Below the pieces are notes generated by a model that was not told where the DNA came from, made no database searches, and worked only from the letters and a program-made list of their open reading frames with translations. A stretch of 64,000 bases of DNA from Bradyrhizobium sp. CCBAU 53421 (lineage in GTDB: Bacteria > Pseudomonadota > Alphaproteobacteria > Rhizobiales > Xanthobacteraceae). The stretch's first letter is position 1; each line of letters opens with the position of its first letter. Both the position numbers and the translations under genes were made by a program. The stretch lies in NCBI RefSeq assembly GCF_015291625.1, contig NZ_CP030047.1, positions 6,758,001 to 6,822,000 of the forward strand, written 5' to 3'. Shown piece by piece: positions 26,142 through 34,930 of the stretch.

Positions 26142-27593
26142 TTGAAGGTCTTATTCGTCACGACGGAGATGGACGATTTCGTCCGCGTGGGCGGGCTCGG
26201 CGCCGTTTCCGCAGCACTTCCCCGGGCGCTCCGCCCCTGGAGCGACGTCAGGATCATGCTTCCCGGCTACCGGGACGTGGTCGAACAGTTCACTCACATT
26301 GAAATCGTTGGACAATGCGCTGGCCTCGCCGAGATGCCGGCCTGCACGCTCGGCCGCGCAGCGACCAAGGACGGGCTGCCGGTCTATGTGCTGCTGTGTC
26401 CGCAACTCTACGACCGGCCGGGCAATCCCTATGGCGATGAGTCCGGCCGCGACTGGCCCGACAACGACATCCGTTTCGGCCGCTTTGCCTCAGCCGCTGC
26501 CGAACTTGCAGCCGGAACGCTGGACAAGAATTGGGCAGCGGACCTCGTTCACGCCAACGATTGGCAGGCCGCGCTCACACCGGCCTACCTCGCATGGCGC
26601 GAGGCGCGGATTCCGTCGATCCTGACCATCCACAATCTCGCCTATCAGGGCCTGTTCCCGAAGGACTCGCTGCGGCGGATCGGCGCACCGGAAAGCTCTT
26701 TCCACATCGACGGGCTGGAGTTCTACGACAAGCTGTCCTTCCTCAAGGGCGGCCTCGTCTACGCTTCGCATCTGACCACCGTCAGCGCGACCTATGCGAA
26801 GGAGATCACCACCGCCGAGCTCGGCTGCGGGCTGGAAGGCCTGCTGCGCGTCCGCTCCGACGCCGACCAGCTGACCGGCATCCTGAACGGCATCGACGAG
26901 AGCTGGGACCCGCGCCACTGCGCGCAACTGGCTCAGCCGTTCGGCGCCGGCGACTGGAAGGGCAAGCAGGCCAACGCCGACTATGTCCGCCGGCAGTTCG
27001 GGCTCGCGGTCTCGCGCGGGCCGATCTTCGGCCTGGTCGCGCGGCTCGTGCATCAGAAGGGCGTCGACCTCGTGCTGTCGGCCGCCGACGAGATCATCAG
27101 GGACGGCGGACAGATCGTCGTCACCGGCAGCGGCGAGCCCGCGATCGAGGATGCGCTGGTGGCCGCACATCGGCGCCGGCCCGACGCGATCGGCGTCATC
27201 ATCGGCTTCAATGACGCGCAGGCGCGCCGGATCTTCGCCGGCAGCGATTTCACCCTGATGCCGTCGCGCTTCGAGCCCTGCGGCCTCAGCCAGATGTATG
27301 CGCAGCGCTTCGGCTCGCTGCCGATCGGCCACCAGACCGGCGGGCTTGCGGAAACCATCGCCGACGGCGAGACCGGCTTCCTGTTCGCGCAGCCATCGGC
27401 GGAATCCTTCCTCGGCGGCGTCAGGCGCGCCTTCGACGCCTACCGCGCCAAGGATCGCCTCAACGCCATGCGCGCCAGCGCAATGGCCAAGTCCTACAGC
27501 TGGGATCTGTCAGCCGCGTGCTACAGCGCGCTGTACAAGAGGCTGATCATGCGCCGGACAGCCGCACAAAGTGCCCGCCTCGCAAGCTTGTGA
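26142..27593 (+). CDS. glgA: Glycogen synthase GlgA (divergent ADP-glucose-binding motif)
   Basis: This 483-residue GT5 enzyme extends alpha-1,4-glucan from ADP-glucose. N-terminal MKVLFVTTEM, HANDWQAALTPAYL, LKGGLVYASHLTTVSATYAKEI, GLVARLVHQKGVDL and PSRFEPCGLSQMYAQRFGSLP are characteristic. The start is a TTG at 26142 with GAGGG six bases ahead, which gives the expected N-terminus; a TTG at 26139 is the alternative. The usual K-T/S/V-GGLADV motif reads RVGGLGAV here, so the phosphate-binding Lys is Arg. No glgB, glgC or glgX is adjacent, so this may be a second, specialised synthase. Confidence 0.9.
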   Translation: MKVLFVTTEMDDFVRVGGLGAVSAALPRALRPWSDVRIMLPGYRDVVEQFTHIEIVGQCAGLAEMPACTLGRAATKDGLPVYVLLCPQLYDRPGNPYGDESGRDWPDNDIRFGRFASAAAELAAGTLDKNWAADLVHANDWQAALTPAYLAWREARIPSILTIHNLAYQGLFPKDSLRRIGAPESSFHIDGLEFYDKLSFLKGGLVYASHLTTVSATYAKEITTAELGCGLEGLLRVRSDADQLTGILNGIDESWDPRHCAQLAQPFGAGDWKGKQANADYVRRQFGLAVSRGPIFGLVARLVHQKGVDLVLSAADEIIRDGGQIVVTGSGEPAIEDALVAAHRRRPDAIGVIIGFNDAQARRIFAGSDFTLMPSRFEPCGLSQMYAQRFGSLPIGHQTGGLAETIADGETGFLFAQPSAESFLGGVRRAFDAYRAKDRLNAMRASAMAKSYSWDLSAACYSALYKRLIMRRTAAQSARLASL

Positions 27594-27760
27594 AGTCGGC
27601 CACGCTGGTATTCCAGCCGCCTTGTAACATTCAGCCTCCGCCGCCGCACCTATTCGTGCGATCATGTCGGCGCCCACGGCCTTTTGCCTGGACGATTGCG
27701 CACACATGAAATTGGCAATGATGGACTTTTTGCAAAACCCCTTTGCGATGGAGCAACATC

Positions 27761-28819
27761 ATGGACGTCAACGAGGAGCGTCTTAATTCATTCATGGGAA
27801 AGATGATTGGCGATGTCGGCGCGGCGATGAACGCCTCACTGATGCTGCTGGGAGACAAGCTCGGGCTCTACAAGACGCTCGCGCAGCAAGGACCGATGAA
27901 TGCCGCGGCCCTCGCCAAGGCAACGGGAACAGCCGGGCGTTACGTTCAGGAATGGCTCTCGGCACAGGCCGCTTCCGGCTACGTCGAGTACGACAGCGCG
28001 ACCGGAAAATTCTCGATGCTGCCCGAGCAGGCGCTCGCGCTGGCCGACGAGGAGAGCCCGGTCTTCCTCGGCGCGGTGGGAAGCCTCGTCGGCGCGACCT
28101 TTCTCGACGAGCCGCAAATCACCGACGCGTTCAAGACCGGCAAGGGCGTCGGCTGGAACAAGCGCAGCGAGTGCCTGTTCTGCGGCACCGCGCGGTTCTT
28201 CCGCACCAGCTACAAGCACTATCTGGTGCAGGAATGGCTGCCGGCGCTCGAAGGCGTCGTCGACAAGCTGAAGAAGGGCGCCGTCGTCGCCGACGTCGGC
28301 TGCGGCCACGGCGTCTCGACCCGGTTGATGGCGGAGGCGTTTCCGAAATCAACCTTCTATGGCTTCGACTATCACGACGGCTCGATCCAGGCGGCGCGGC
28401 TGTCCGCGAAGGAGGCCGGATTGTCGGATCGCGTCCATTTCCAGACCCATTCCGCCAAGGACTTCCCTGCCAACAAGTATGACCTGGTGTGCTTCTTCGA
28501 CTGCCTGCACGACATGGGGGATCCGGTCGGTGCCCTCAAGCACACCCGTGCCACCCTCGCCGACGACGGCACCTGCCTGTTGATCGAGCCGTTCGCCAAT
28601 GACCGGCTGGAGGACAACCTCAATCCGATCGGACGCGTCTACTACGCGGCCTCGACGATGATCTGTACGCCGGCGTCGCTGGACCAGGAGGTCGGGCTTG
28701 CACTCGGCGCGCAGGCCGGCGAGACCAGGCTGCGCGAGGTGGCGCGTCAGGGTGGCTTCTCGCGCTTCCGCCGGGCGGCGGAAACGCCGTTCAACCTGAT
28801 CCTGGAAGCTCGCCCATAA
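27761..28819 (+). CDS. SAM-dependent methyltransferase with N-terminal winged-helix domain
   Basis: This 352-residue protein has an N-terminal helical/winged-helix region (about 10-95) like those of dimeric small-molecule O-methyltransferases and Rv2258c-like proteins, and a class I Rossmann domain with the SAM motif ADVGCGHGVST (177-187). Later segments FDCLHDMGDPVGALKHTR and DGTCLLIEPF match motifs IV to VI of the fold. GGAG precedes the ATG at 27761. It stands alone between glgA and a convergent gene; the substrate is unknown. Confidence 0.85.
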   Translation: MDVNEERLNSFMGKMIGDVGAAMNASLMLLGDKLGLYKTLAQQGPMNAAALAKATGTAGRYVQEWLSAQAASGYVEYDSATGKFSMLPEQALALADEESPVFLGAVGSLVGATFLDEPQITDAFKTGKGVGWNKRSECLFCGTARFFRTSYKHYLVQEWLPALEGVVDKLKKGAVVADVGCGHGVSTRLMAEAFPKSTFYGFDYHDGSIQAARLSAKEAGLSDRVHFQTHSAKDFPANKYDLVCFFDCLHDMGDPVGALKHTRATLADDGTCLLIEPFANDRLEDNLNPIGRVYYAASTMICTPASLDQEVGLALGAQAGETRLREVARQGGFSRFRRAAETPFNLILEARP

Positions 28820-28838
28820 CATCGCTCGCGCGATTGGG

Positions 28839-28857
28839 CGGCGGTGCCACACCGCCG
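28839..28857. terminator. Hairpin between convergent genes
   Basis: CGGCGGTG pairs with CACCGCCG across a CCA loop, 20 bases after the methyltransferase stop and ahead of the convergent transpeptidase gene end. There is no T-run, so it is a possible bidirectional stop. Confidence 0.5.
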
Positions 28858-28899
28858 TCCGACGCTCAGCGTGCCGCCTGATCCCTCGGCTGCGCCCTG

Positions 28900-30528
28900 C
28901 TACCAGTCCTGCTGCGATTGCCAGTAGTACTGGCCGCCGCGGCGACGCGGATTGGCGGCTTGCGGGTTGCCGTAATACGGGGAACCGTACTGGGTCGGCG
29001 CTTGAGGATTGCCGTATTGAGGATAGCCGTATTGGGTGCCGGACTGGGGATTCCAGCTGCGCTGAGAGAAGAAGCCAAAACCGTCCCCGTCCCCGCTCGC
29101 CACCATGTCGTCGCCATCCATCGGCCGGGTCGGCTTGCGGGTGATGAAACCACCCTGGGGCTGGTTGCTCAGCACGGCGACGAACTCGGTGCGGTAGTTG
29201 GTCTCGGCGCTCAGCGGCTCGTCCGAGATGATGATCGACGAGCGCGGTACGGCGGTCGGCGCAATGCGATCCAGCACATCCTGCGGGATGGTGACGCGGT
29301 CGAGCGCATCTTTCGCGTTGTCGCCGTCGTCGATCGTGACTTCGGTCCAGCGCAGGCCGCCGTCGTTATTGCGCGCCATCGCCGTGAAGATATGCGTGCC
29401 GATCGGCCTGTCCGGATCGCGGATGGTGACGGGAACCTCGATGCTCGAGTCGAACACCTCGCCGCCGTCGGCCCATGGCTTATGGGTGTTGCGCCGGACG
29501 TAGAGCTTCTGCGTCGAGCGGCTGATGTAGACCGAGACCGGCTCGAGCGCGAGCTTCGCCTCGGTCGCCGCCTTCTGGGTATCGGCCTTCTTGGTCTCGG
29601 CCGCCTTGGCGGCGTCCTTCGCCGCTGCCGCGGCGTCGAGCTTCGGCTTCGCATCGCCCTGGGCCGCCTCGAACTGCGTCGCCGCTTCGGCGGCCTTGGC
29701 GGCAGCCTTCTGCTTCAGATCCTCGGCGCGCGCCTTGGCCTGATCGGTCTTGGCGTTGGCGAGCGTCTTGTCGGCGAACGCAAGCTCGGCGTCGGCACGG
29801 GTCTTTGCTTTCTCCAGCTTGCGCAGTGACGCCGGCGTGAACAGTGCAGCTTCCTTGGTCGCGGCCGCGGAAGCCTTCTTTGCCTCGTCGGCCACCTTGG
29901 CGGCATCCGCTGCCTCGCGGGCGAGTTTCTCGGCACGCGCCGGCGCCGCGGCGATAGCCTGGGCGTTCGGCACGAACAGCGCCGGATGGGTGAAATCCTC
30001 CGGGGCCGGGTCGTTCGGCGCGATGATCACCCGCATCCCGATCCGGGTCCTGTCGAACAGCTTCTCGGCAAAGTCATAGGGCATCCGCACGCAGCCGTGC
30101 GAGGCGGCATAGCCGGGCAGCGGGCCGCCATGCAGCGCGATGCCGTTCCAGGTGATGCGCTGCATATTCGGCATCCAGGCATCGTCATAAAGGGTCGAGT
30201 GGTGATCCTTGTCCTTCTCGATCAGGGCAAAGACGCCGGCCGGCGTTTCGCGTCCCTTGACGCCGCTCGACACCGGCGCGCGGTAGATCCAGCCGTCGGC
30301 GTCGTAGAAGGTCACCTTCTGGGCCTGGATCGACACGATCGCCATGATCGGCTCGCCCGCGGCGCGCGACGCGGTCGCCTCGACCGTTGCCGCAGGACGC
30401 TGCTGCTTTGCAGCGGCGCCGCCGGTCAATGACGCAAGTGTGACCATCGCTGCGAAAGTCACAAAGGCGGGAGGGCCCCAACGCCGCATCGCTCCGGTGA
30501 TTTGCGCCGTCGTCGTACGATTTTCCAT
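28900..30528 (-). CDS. Two-domain L,D-transpeptidase with coiled-coil linker
   Basis: This 542-residue exported protein has a signal-anchor or signal region (about 15-40, ending GGAAA). A complete YkuD domain follows (about 60-165) with HGGPLPGY (133-140) and the nucleophile Cys146 in SHGCVRM. An Ala/Lys/Glu-rich coiled coil covers about 180-330. A second YkuD-like region at about 335-480 (SVYISRSTQKLYVRR...PIGTHIFTAM) lacks the SHGC motif. The tail is a Gln/Tyr/Gly/Pro-rich stretch with repeated QYGxPxYGNPQ units. The ATG at 30528 has GAGGA at good spacing. The coiled coil could span or bind the cell wall. The first domain should cross-link peptidoglycan or attach proteins to it. Confidence 0.88.
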   Translation of the reverse strand: MENRTTTAQITGAMRRWGPPAFVTFAAMVTLASLTGGAAAKQQRPAATVEATASRAAGEPIMAIVSIQAQKVTFYDADGWIYRAPVSSGVKGRETPAGVFALIEKDKDHHSTLYDDAWMPNMQRITWNGIALHGGPLPGYAASHGCVRMPYDFAEKLFDRTRIGMRVIIAPNDPAPEDFTHPALFVPNAQAIAAAPARAEKLAREAADAAKVADEAKKASAAATKEAALFTPASLRKLEKAKTRADAELAFADKTLANAKTDQAKARAEDLKQKAAAKAAEAATQFEAAQGDAKPKLDAAAAAKDAAKAAETKKADTQKAATEAKLALEPVSVYISRSTQKLYVRRNTHKPWADGGEVFDSSIEVPVTIRDPDRPIGTHIFTAMARNNDGGLRWTEVTIDDGDNAKDALDRVTIPQDVLDRIAPTAVPRSSIIISDEPLSAETNYRTEFVAVLSNQPQGGFITRKPTRPMDGDDMVASGDGDGFGFFSQRSWNPQSGTQYGYPQYGNPQAPTQYGSPYYGNPQAANPRRRGGQYYWQSQQDW

Positions 30529-30691
30529 GCCATTCCTCGGTCGAAATGCCTGCCCGCGCTGCGCCGATCCGTACCAGATCGCGATTTTGGATTGATTAAT
30601 CCCAGGGTCCATCAGCTCGTTCCAGCAGCAAATCACTCATATATGACGGCGCATGCATGAGGAAGGGTGCCGGGGGCCAAACCTGCCTGCA

Positions 30692-31930
30692 TCATGCCGT
30701 TCGCCGCGTCTCCGGCATCACCAGCCAGATCACGAACAGCCCCAGCGCGGCGACGCCGGCGAGGCCCATGAAGGCGGTGCTGCTGCCGAGCTTGTCGCTG
30801 ACATAGCCGGCCAGCACCGTGCTGAGCGACGCGCCGATCCCGACGGCGGTGCCGACGATGCCCTGCGCCAGGTTGAAATGGCCGCTGCCGAACGCCACGT
30901 CGGCCACGATCAGCGGCACCATGACGCTGAAGATCGCCGCGGTGATGCCGTCGAAGATCTGCACCATGACGAGCAGATAGGGATCCCTCACCGTTGCGAA
31001 CAAAACGCCGCGGATCGCCAGCGAAGCGAAGGCCAGCAGGAGCAATGGCCGCCGGCCCAAAGCCTGCGCCTTGCGGCCGACCGACGGCGAGCACAACGCG
31101 ACGATCGCCTGCGGCACAATGATGCAGGCCGCTATCAGGACCGGCGCCCATTGGCTCGACCGCGCAGTGACCACGCCCGCCATCAGCGGCAGCATCGCGG
31201 CATTGGCCAGCTGGAACAGCATCATCGCGCCGGCAAAGATCAGGAGTGTGCGGTGCCGCACCAGCGTGAAGACGCTGGTGGCGCGCTTGTCGGGAACCTC
31301 ACGCTTCACCTCACCATGAGCCTGCGCGATGTCGATCTCGCGCTCGCGGATCCGTGCCAGTGACAGCAGCGTCGGGATCGCCAGGATGAAGGTCACGAGG
31401 AACACGGAACGGCTCGACAAGAAATAGCCGCAGGCGCCCATCAGCGCCGCGGCGGAGCCGCTGCCGAGCGAGGCAAAGCGTGCATTGCGGCCGAGCCGCT
31501 CGCCGATCGCCAGCGGCCCGACCAGGCCGAGGCTGATCGCGGCGATTGCCGGACCCAGCACGCAGCTCGCGAGCGCGTGCAGTGTCGCGGCAAGCGTCAC
31601 CACGGGAAAGATCGGCCACAGCGCGTAGGCCAGCGCGCTGGCGCCGATGGCGGCGACCGCGCAGCCCGCCACGACCCGCTCGGAGCGCGCCGCATCGACG
31701 ATCGCGCCGCCGGGCATCTGGCCCAAGAGGCCGATGATGCCGCCGATCGAGAGCACGAAGCCGATCTCGACCTGGGTCCATTTCTGCGTCGTCAGATAGA
31801 CCGCGATGAACGGGCCGAAGCCGGTCTGCACGTCGGCCAGGAAGAAGATGAACCAGTCGAGCCCGCGCTGGCTTTCGCGCGACGGCCCGCGCGGCTGCTC
31901 CTGATTGGGCTGGTTGGGAACAATTGACAC
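30692..31930 (-). CDS. MFS transporter (12 TM)
   Basis: This 412-residue inner-membrane carrier has about 12 predicted hydrophobic segments and a central cytoplasmic loop near residue 200. N-terminal GLDWFIFFLADVQTGFGPFIAVYL and the segment GGIIGLLGQMPGGAIVD fit the loop 2-3 region of drug/solute MFS carriers. The substrate is not recognisable. The neighbours are unrelated in function. Confidence 0.85.
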   Translation of the reverse strand: MSIVPNQPNQEQPRGPSRESQRGLDWFIFFLADVQTGFGPFIAVYLTTQKWTQVEIGFVLSIGGIIGLLGQMPGGAIVDAARSERVVAGCAVAAIGASALAYALWPIFPVVTLAATLHALASCVLGPAIAAISLGLVGPLAIGERLGRNARFASLGSGSAAALMGACGYFLSSRSVFLVTFILAIPTLLSLARIREREIDIAQAHGEVKREVPDKRATSVFTLVRHRTLLIFAGAMMLFQLANAAMLPLMAGVVTARSSQWAPVLIAACIIVPQAIVALCSPSVGRKAQALGRRPLLLLAFASLAIRGVLFATVRDPYLLVMVQIFDGITAAIFSVMVPLIVADVAFGSGHFNLAQGIVGTAVGIGASLSTVLAGYVSDKLGSSTAFMGLAGVAALGLFVIWLVMPETRRTA

Positions 31931-32018
31931 AACGTTGGTGCCGCCGGCAGATCGCTCGCCACGATCGTCGCCAACCGTCTCGAAGGAAGAGTTCGGACGC
32001 GCGACCAGCTTTTGCCCC

Positions 32019-32597
32019 CTAATGTTCGTAATCCCATGGATGGAGATTGCCGGCCGCGCCGAGCACGATCAGCGGCGTATCTTCCTTGTATTCCGGCGCA
32101 GCGCTCACCTGCTGCTTGTTCAGGTCCAGCGTGATGCTGTCGCTCTTGCTGGAAACGCCGGCAAAGCGCAGCGCGTTCCAGTCGACCACGATCTTACGGC
32201 TGCCGACGCCGAGAAAGCCGCCGAAATCGATCACCGCAGCGCGGACCTTGCCGTCGCGGTCGACGATGACGTCGACGATCCGCCCCATGTCCTCATTGGC
32301 GGAACTGCGCACGTCGCGGCCGAGAATGCCGTGCGCATCGCGCGCGCCGATCACGGTCACCGAGGGTGGCGGCGACAGCTCCTTGGACGATTCTTTGGAC
32401 GGCTCCTTGGCCTGCTCCTTCGGTGGCGCAGAGGCGACGGGCGGCGCAGGCGTTGCAGGCGGCGCCTGGATTGCTGGCGGCGCCTGCGCCGCCGGTGGCG
32501 CTGGTGTTGGCGACGGCGATTCATCCTCGGCGGCGCGAACACCGGCGCATGTCAGCAGCACCGCTGCGGCCAGCATCACCATGATCCTCAAACGCAT
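32019..32597 (-). CDS. Secreted PRC-barrel domain protein
   Basis: This 192-residue protein has a Sec signal peptide (about 1-22), a Pro/Ala/Lys/Ser-rich disordered segment (about 25-75), then a PRC-barrel domain (about 85-165) with GRDVRSSANEDMGRIVDVIVDRDGKVRAAVIDFGGFLGVG. PRC-barrel proteins of this type are common in rhizobial envelopes and are linked to stress or surface adaptation, without a defined activity. It lies 48 bases downstream of the debranching-enzyme gene on the same strand and could be cotranscribed. Confidence 0.85.
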   Translation of the reverse strand: MRLRIMVMLAAAVLLTCAGVRAAEDESPSPTPAPPAAQAPPAIQAPPATPAPPVASAPPKEQAKEPSKESSKELSPPPSVTVIGARDAHGILGRDVRSSANEDMGRIVDVIVDRDGKVRAAVIDFGGFLGVGSRKIVVDWNALRFAGVSSKSDSITLDLNKQQVSAAPEYKEDTPLIVLGAAGNLHPWDYEH

Positions 32598-32645
32598 CCT
32601 ACTCTCCCCACGATTTCCTGGCGCGCGCCTGCCGTGCGACGACGC

Positions 32646-34847
32646 TCAATGCGTCAGCACGATCGATACCTGGATCTGGCCGCGCGTGCGCAACACCTCG
32701 AGTGACACCTCGTCGCCGTGGCGGCGCAGCCGCAGATCGACGCTGGATGCGCCGAGCCTGAGGTCGCGCAGCACCACGTTGTTGAGGAACTCCGGCAGCC
32801 GCGGATCACGCAAGCGTATCTCGCCGCGTGCGATATCGAACTCGAGGCCAAGCGCGGCCTCCAGCAGCGTGAACGGCGTCGCGCTGGCCCAGGCCTGCGG
32901 TGCGCAAGCGACGGGATAGAGCACCGGGCCGCGCCGGCGCTCGCGGCGGAAGCCGCAGAACAGCTCGGGCAGCCGCCGCAGCTCCATATAGCTCGCGGCA
33001 TCGAACAGGCCCTTGAACAGATGCGCGACCGAATGCTTCAGCCCGTAGCGGGCAAATCCGAGTGCGATCAGCGCATTGTCATGCGGCCAGATCGAGCCGT
33101 CGTGATAGGACATCGGGTTGTAGCGCGCCTCGCCCGTGGCGACGGTGCGGATGCCCCAGCCCGAGAAGAATTTCTGACTCATCAGGTCGGCGGCGACCCG
33201 GCGCGCGCGGTCCTCCCGCACCATGCCGGAAAACAGGGCTTGTCCGGCATTCGACGTCCGCACCTTGCACGGCCGCTTGGCGCCGTCGAGCGCGAGCGCG
33301 TAGGTGCCGAGCTCCTCGCACCAGAACGCCGCCTCGAACCGCTCGCGCAGCCGCTCGGCCTCGGCTTCGAGCTTGGCGGCCTTGTCCGCGAAACCGAGCT
33401 GGCGGGCCGCGCGCGCGGCCAGCTGCTTGCCCGCGAACACATAGGCCTGCACTTCGCAGAGCGCGATATTGCCCTCGGCGAGCGTTCCGTCGGCGTGGAA
33501 GATCGCGTCGAACGAGTCCTTCCAGCCCTGATTGCGCAGCCCTTCATCGGTCGCGCGCTGGTACTCAATGAAACCGTCGCGATCGGGATCGCCGGGGCCG
33601 TCGATCCATTGCAATCCGGCCTCGACCGCCGGCCACAGCTCGCGCAACGTCTCCACATCGCCGGTGCGCTCCAGATAGAGTCCGGCGAGCAGCACGAACA
33701 GCGGGGTCGAATCGACGCTGCCGTAGTAATGCGCGAACGGCACCTCGCGCAGCGCGGCCATCTCGCCGCCGCGCATCTCGTGCAGGATCTTGCCCGGCGC
33801 CGCATCGGACAGCGGGTCGACCGCCTTGGCCTGGAACAGCGCAAGCCGCTTCAGCACGCCCCTGGCGATCCGCGGATCGAGCCACAGCATCTGCAGCGCG
33901 GTAATCAGCCCGTCGCGGCCGAATGTCGTCGAATACCAGGGAATGCCGGCATAGGGATACCGGCCCTGCGGCGTCTCCGTCATCAGCATGTTGAGGTCGG
34001 CCATCGCCTGGCACAGCACCTCGTTGAAGATGTTGTTCGAGGTCTCGATGCTGGCGGCACCGGCCGACGAATTCCGCATCTCGCGGCGATGCGCCAAGAG
34101 CCCGCGGAAGAACGGCACCGGCTTCTGCATGATCGGCTTGTTGCAGGACACCGCGACGAACAGCGAGGTGACCTGCCCCGGCTCCAGATCGAAATGATAG
34201 GTCGCGGCGTTGACCGACAGCCGCGTCGGCCGCGGATCGAAATGCAGCGCAGTGATCCGGGTCTGCTCGTCGAGGCCGCAATATTCCAGCACGACGTCGG
34301 TCGGGCCGAGCAATTTGCTCGAGCCGATGCCGCGCCTCGGCCGCCGCTCGCCGCGCACCTCGAACAGGTCGGCGAAATCATTGTCGAACAGCAGCGTGAG
34401 ATCGAAGCTCGCGGCTTGATCGCCGTGGTTCTGCAGCCCGATGCGCTGATACGCGGTGCCGCGCCACAGGAAGATCGAGCGCACGATGTGCAGCGTGTCC
34501 TTCTGCAAGGTCAGGTGGCCGTCGCGATAGACGTCGGAATTGGTGAGATCGACCGTCAGCGCCGAATTGTCGTCGCGCATATTGGAGCCGAGCAGCAGCG
34601 GCTGCACGTCCTCCAGCACCATTTCCAGCCGCGCGAGGTAGCGCGTGTCGGCGTTGAACAGGCCGTCCGGCCCGCCGGCCGAGGCGCCGATATCGCCATG
34701 GCTGTCGAGCACGATGAAGGTGTCGTCATGCTTGAGCGAGCGCCGCGGCCGCGCCGCGGGCCCGGTCATCGGAATGTAGAACGGCGATTCGGCGACGTGC
34801 TCAGTGATGCGAGCAGTGATGATCTGCGTAACGACGTCAGCTGCCAT
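32646..34847 (-). CDS. Amylo-alpha-1,6-glucosidase-like glycoside hydrolase
   Basis: This 733-residue cytoplasmic protein has an N-terminal beta-sandwich (GDE_N_bis type, about 1-230: DSHGDIGASAGGPDGLFNADTRYLARLEM) and a C-terminal (alpha/alpha)6-barrel like glycogen-debranching and MGH1-type enzymes. The active-site stretch WYSTTFGRDGLITALQML and ATGEARYNPMSYHDGSIWPHDN support this. It probably acts on alpha-glucans or oligosaccharides. Glycogen synthase lies 5 kb away and a glycosyltransferase 2 kb away, but they are not in one operon. The length is normal for the group. Confidence 0.88.
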   Translation of the reverse strand: MAADVVTQIITARITEHVAESPFYIPMTGPAARPRRSLKHDDTFIVLDSHGDIGASAGGPDGLFNADTRYLARLEMVLEDVQPLLLGSNMRDDNSALTVDLTNSDVYRDGHLTLQKDTLHIVRSIFLWRGTAYQRIGLQNHGDQAASFDLTLLFDNDFADLFEVRGERRPRRGIGSSKLLGPTDVVLEYCGLDEQTRITALHFDPRPTRLSVNAATYHFDLEPGQVTSLFVAVSCNKPIMQKPVPFFRGLLAHRREMRNSSAGAASIETSNNIFNEVLCQAMADLNMLMTETPQGRYPYAGIPWYSTTFGRDGLITALQMLWLDPRIARGVLKRLALFQAKAVDPLSDAAPGKILHEMRGGEMAALREVPFAHYYGSVDSTPLFVLLAGLYLERTGDVETLRELWPAVEAGLQWIDGPGDPDRDGFIEYQRATDEGLRNQGWKDSFDAIFHADGTLAEGNIALCEVQAYVFAGKQLAARAARQLGFADKAAKLEAEAERLRERFEAAFWCEELGTYALALDGAKRPCKVRTSNAGQALFSGMVREDRARRVAADLMSQKFFSGWGIRTVATGEARYNPMSYHDGSIWPHDNALIALGFARYGLKHSVAHLFKGLFDAASYMELRRLPELFCGFRRERRRGPVLYPVACAPQAWASATPFTLLEAALGLEFDIARGEIRLRDPRLPEFLNNVVLRDLRLGASSVDLRLRRHGDEVSLEVLRTRGQIQVSIVLTH

Positions 34848-34930
34848 CTGAACCTCTGGCGACTTTTATTGGCCGTTTCCTGACTCGAACGAACGCACTG
34901 GAACGCAAGAACAGGTCTGATGACGCGGGG

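Noticed and set aside
32718..34883. 721-codon open frame opposite the debranching-type enzyme
   Set aside because: Its composition is low complexity (Arg, Glu, Gln, His, Ala) and it mirrors the codon bias of the real gene on the other strand.
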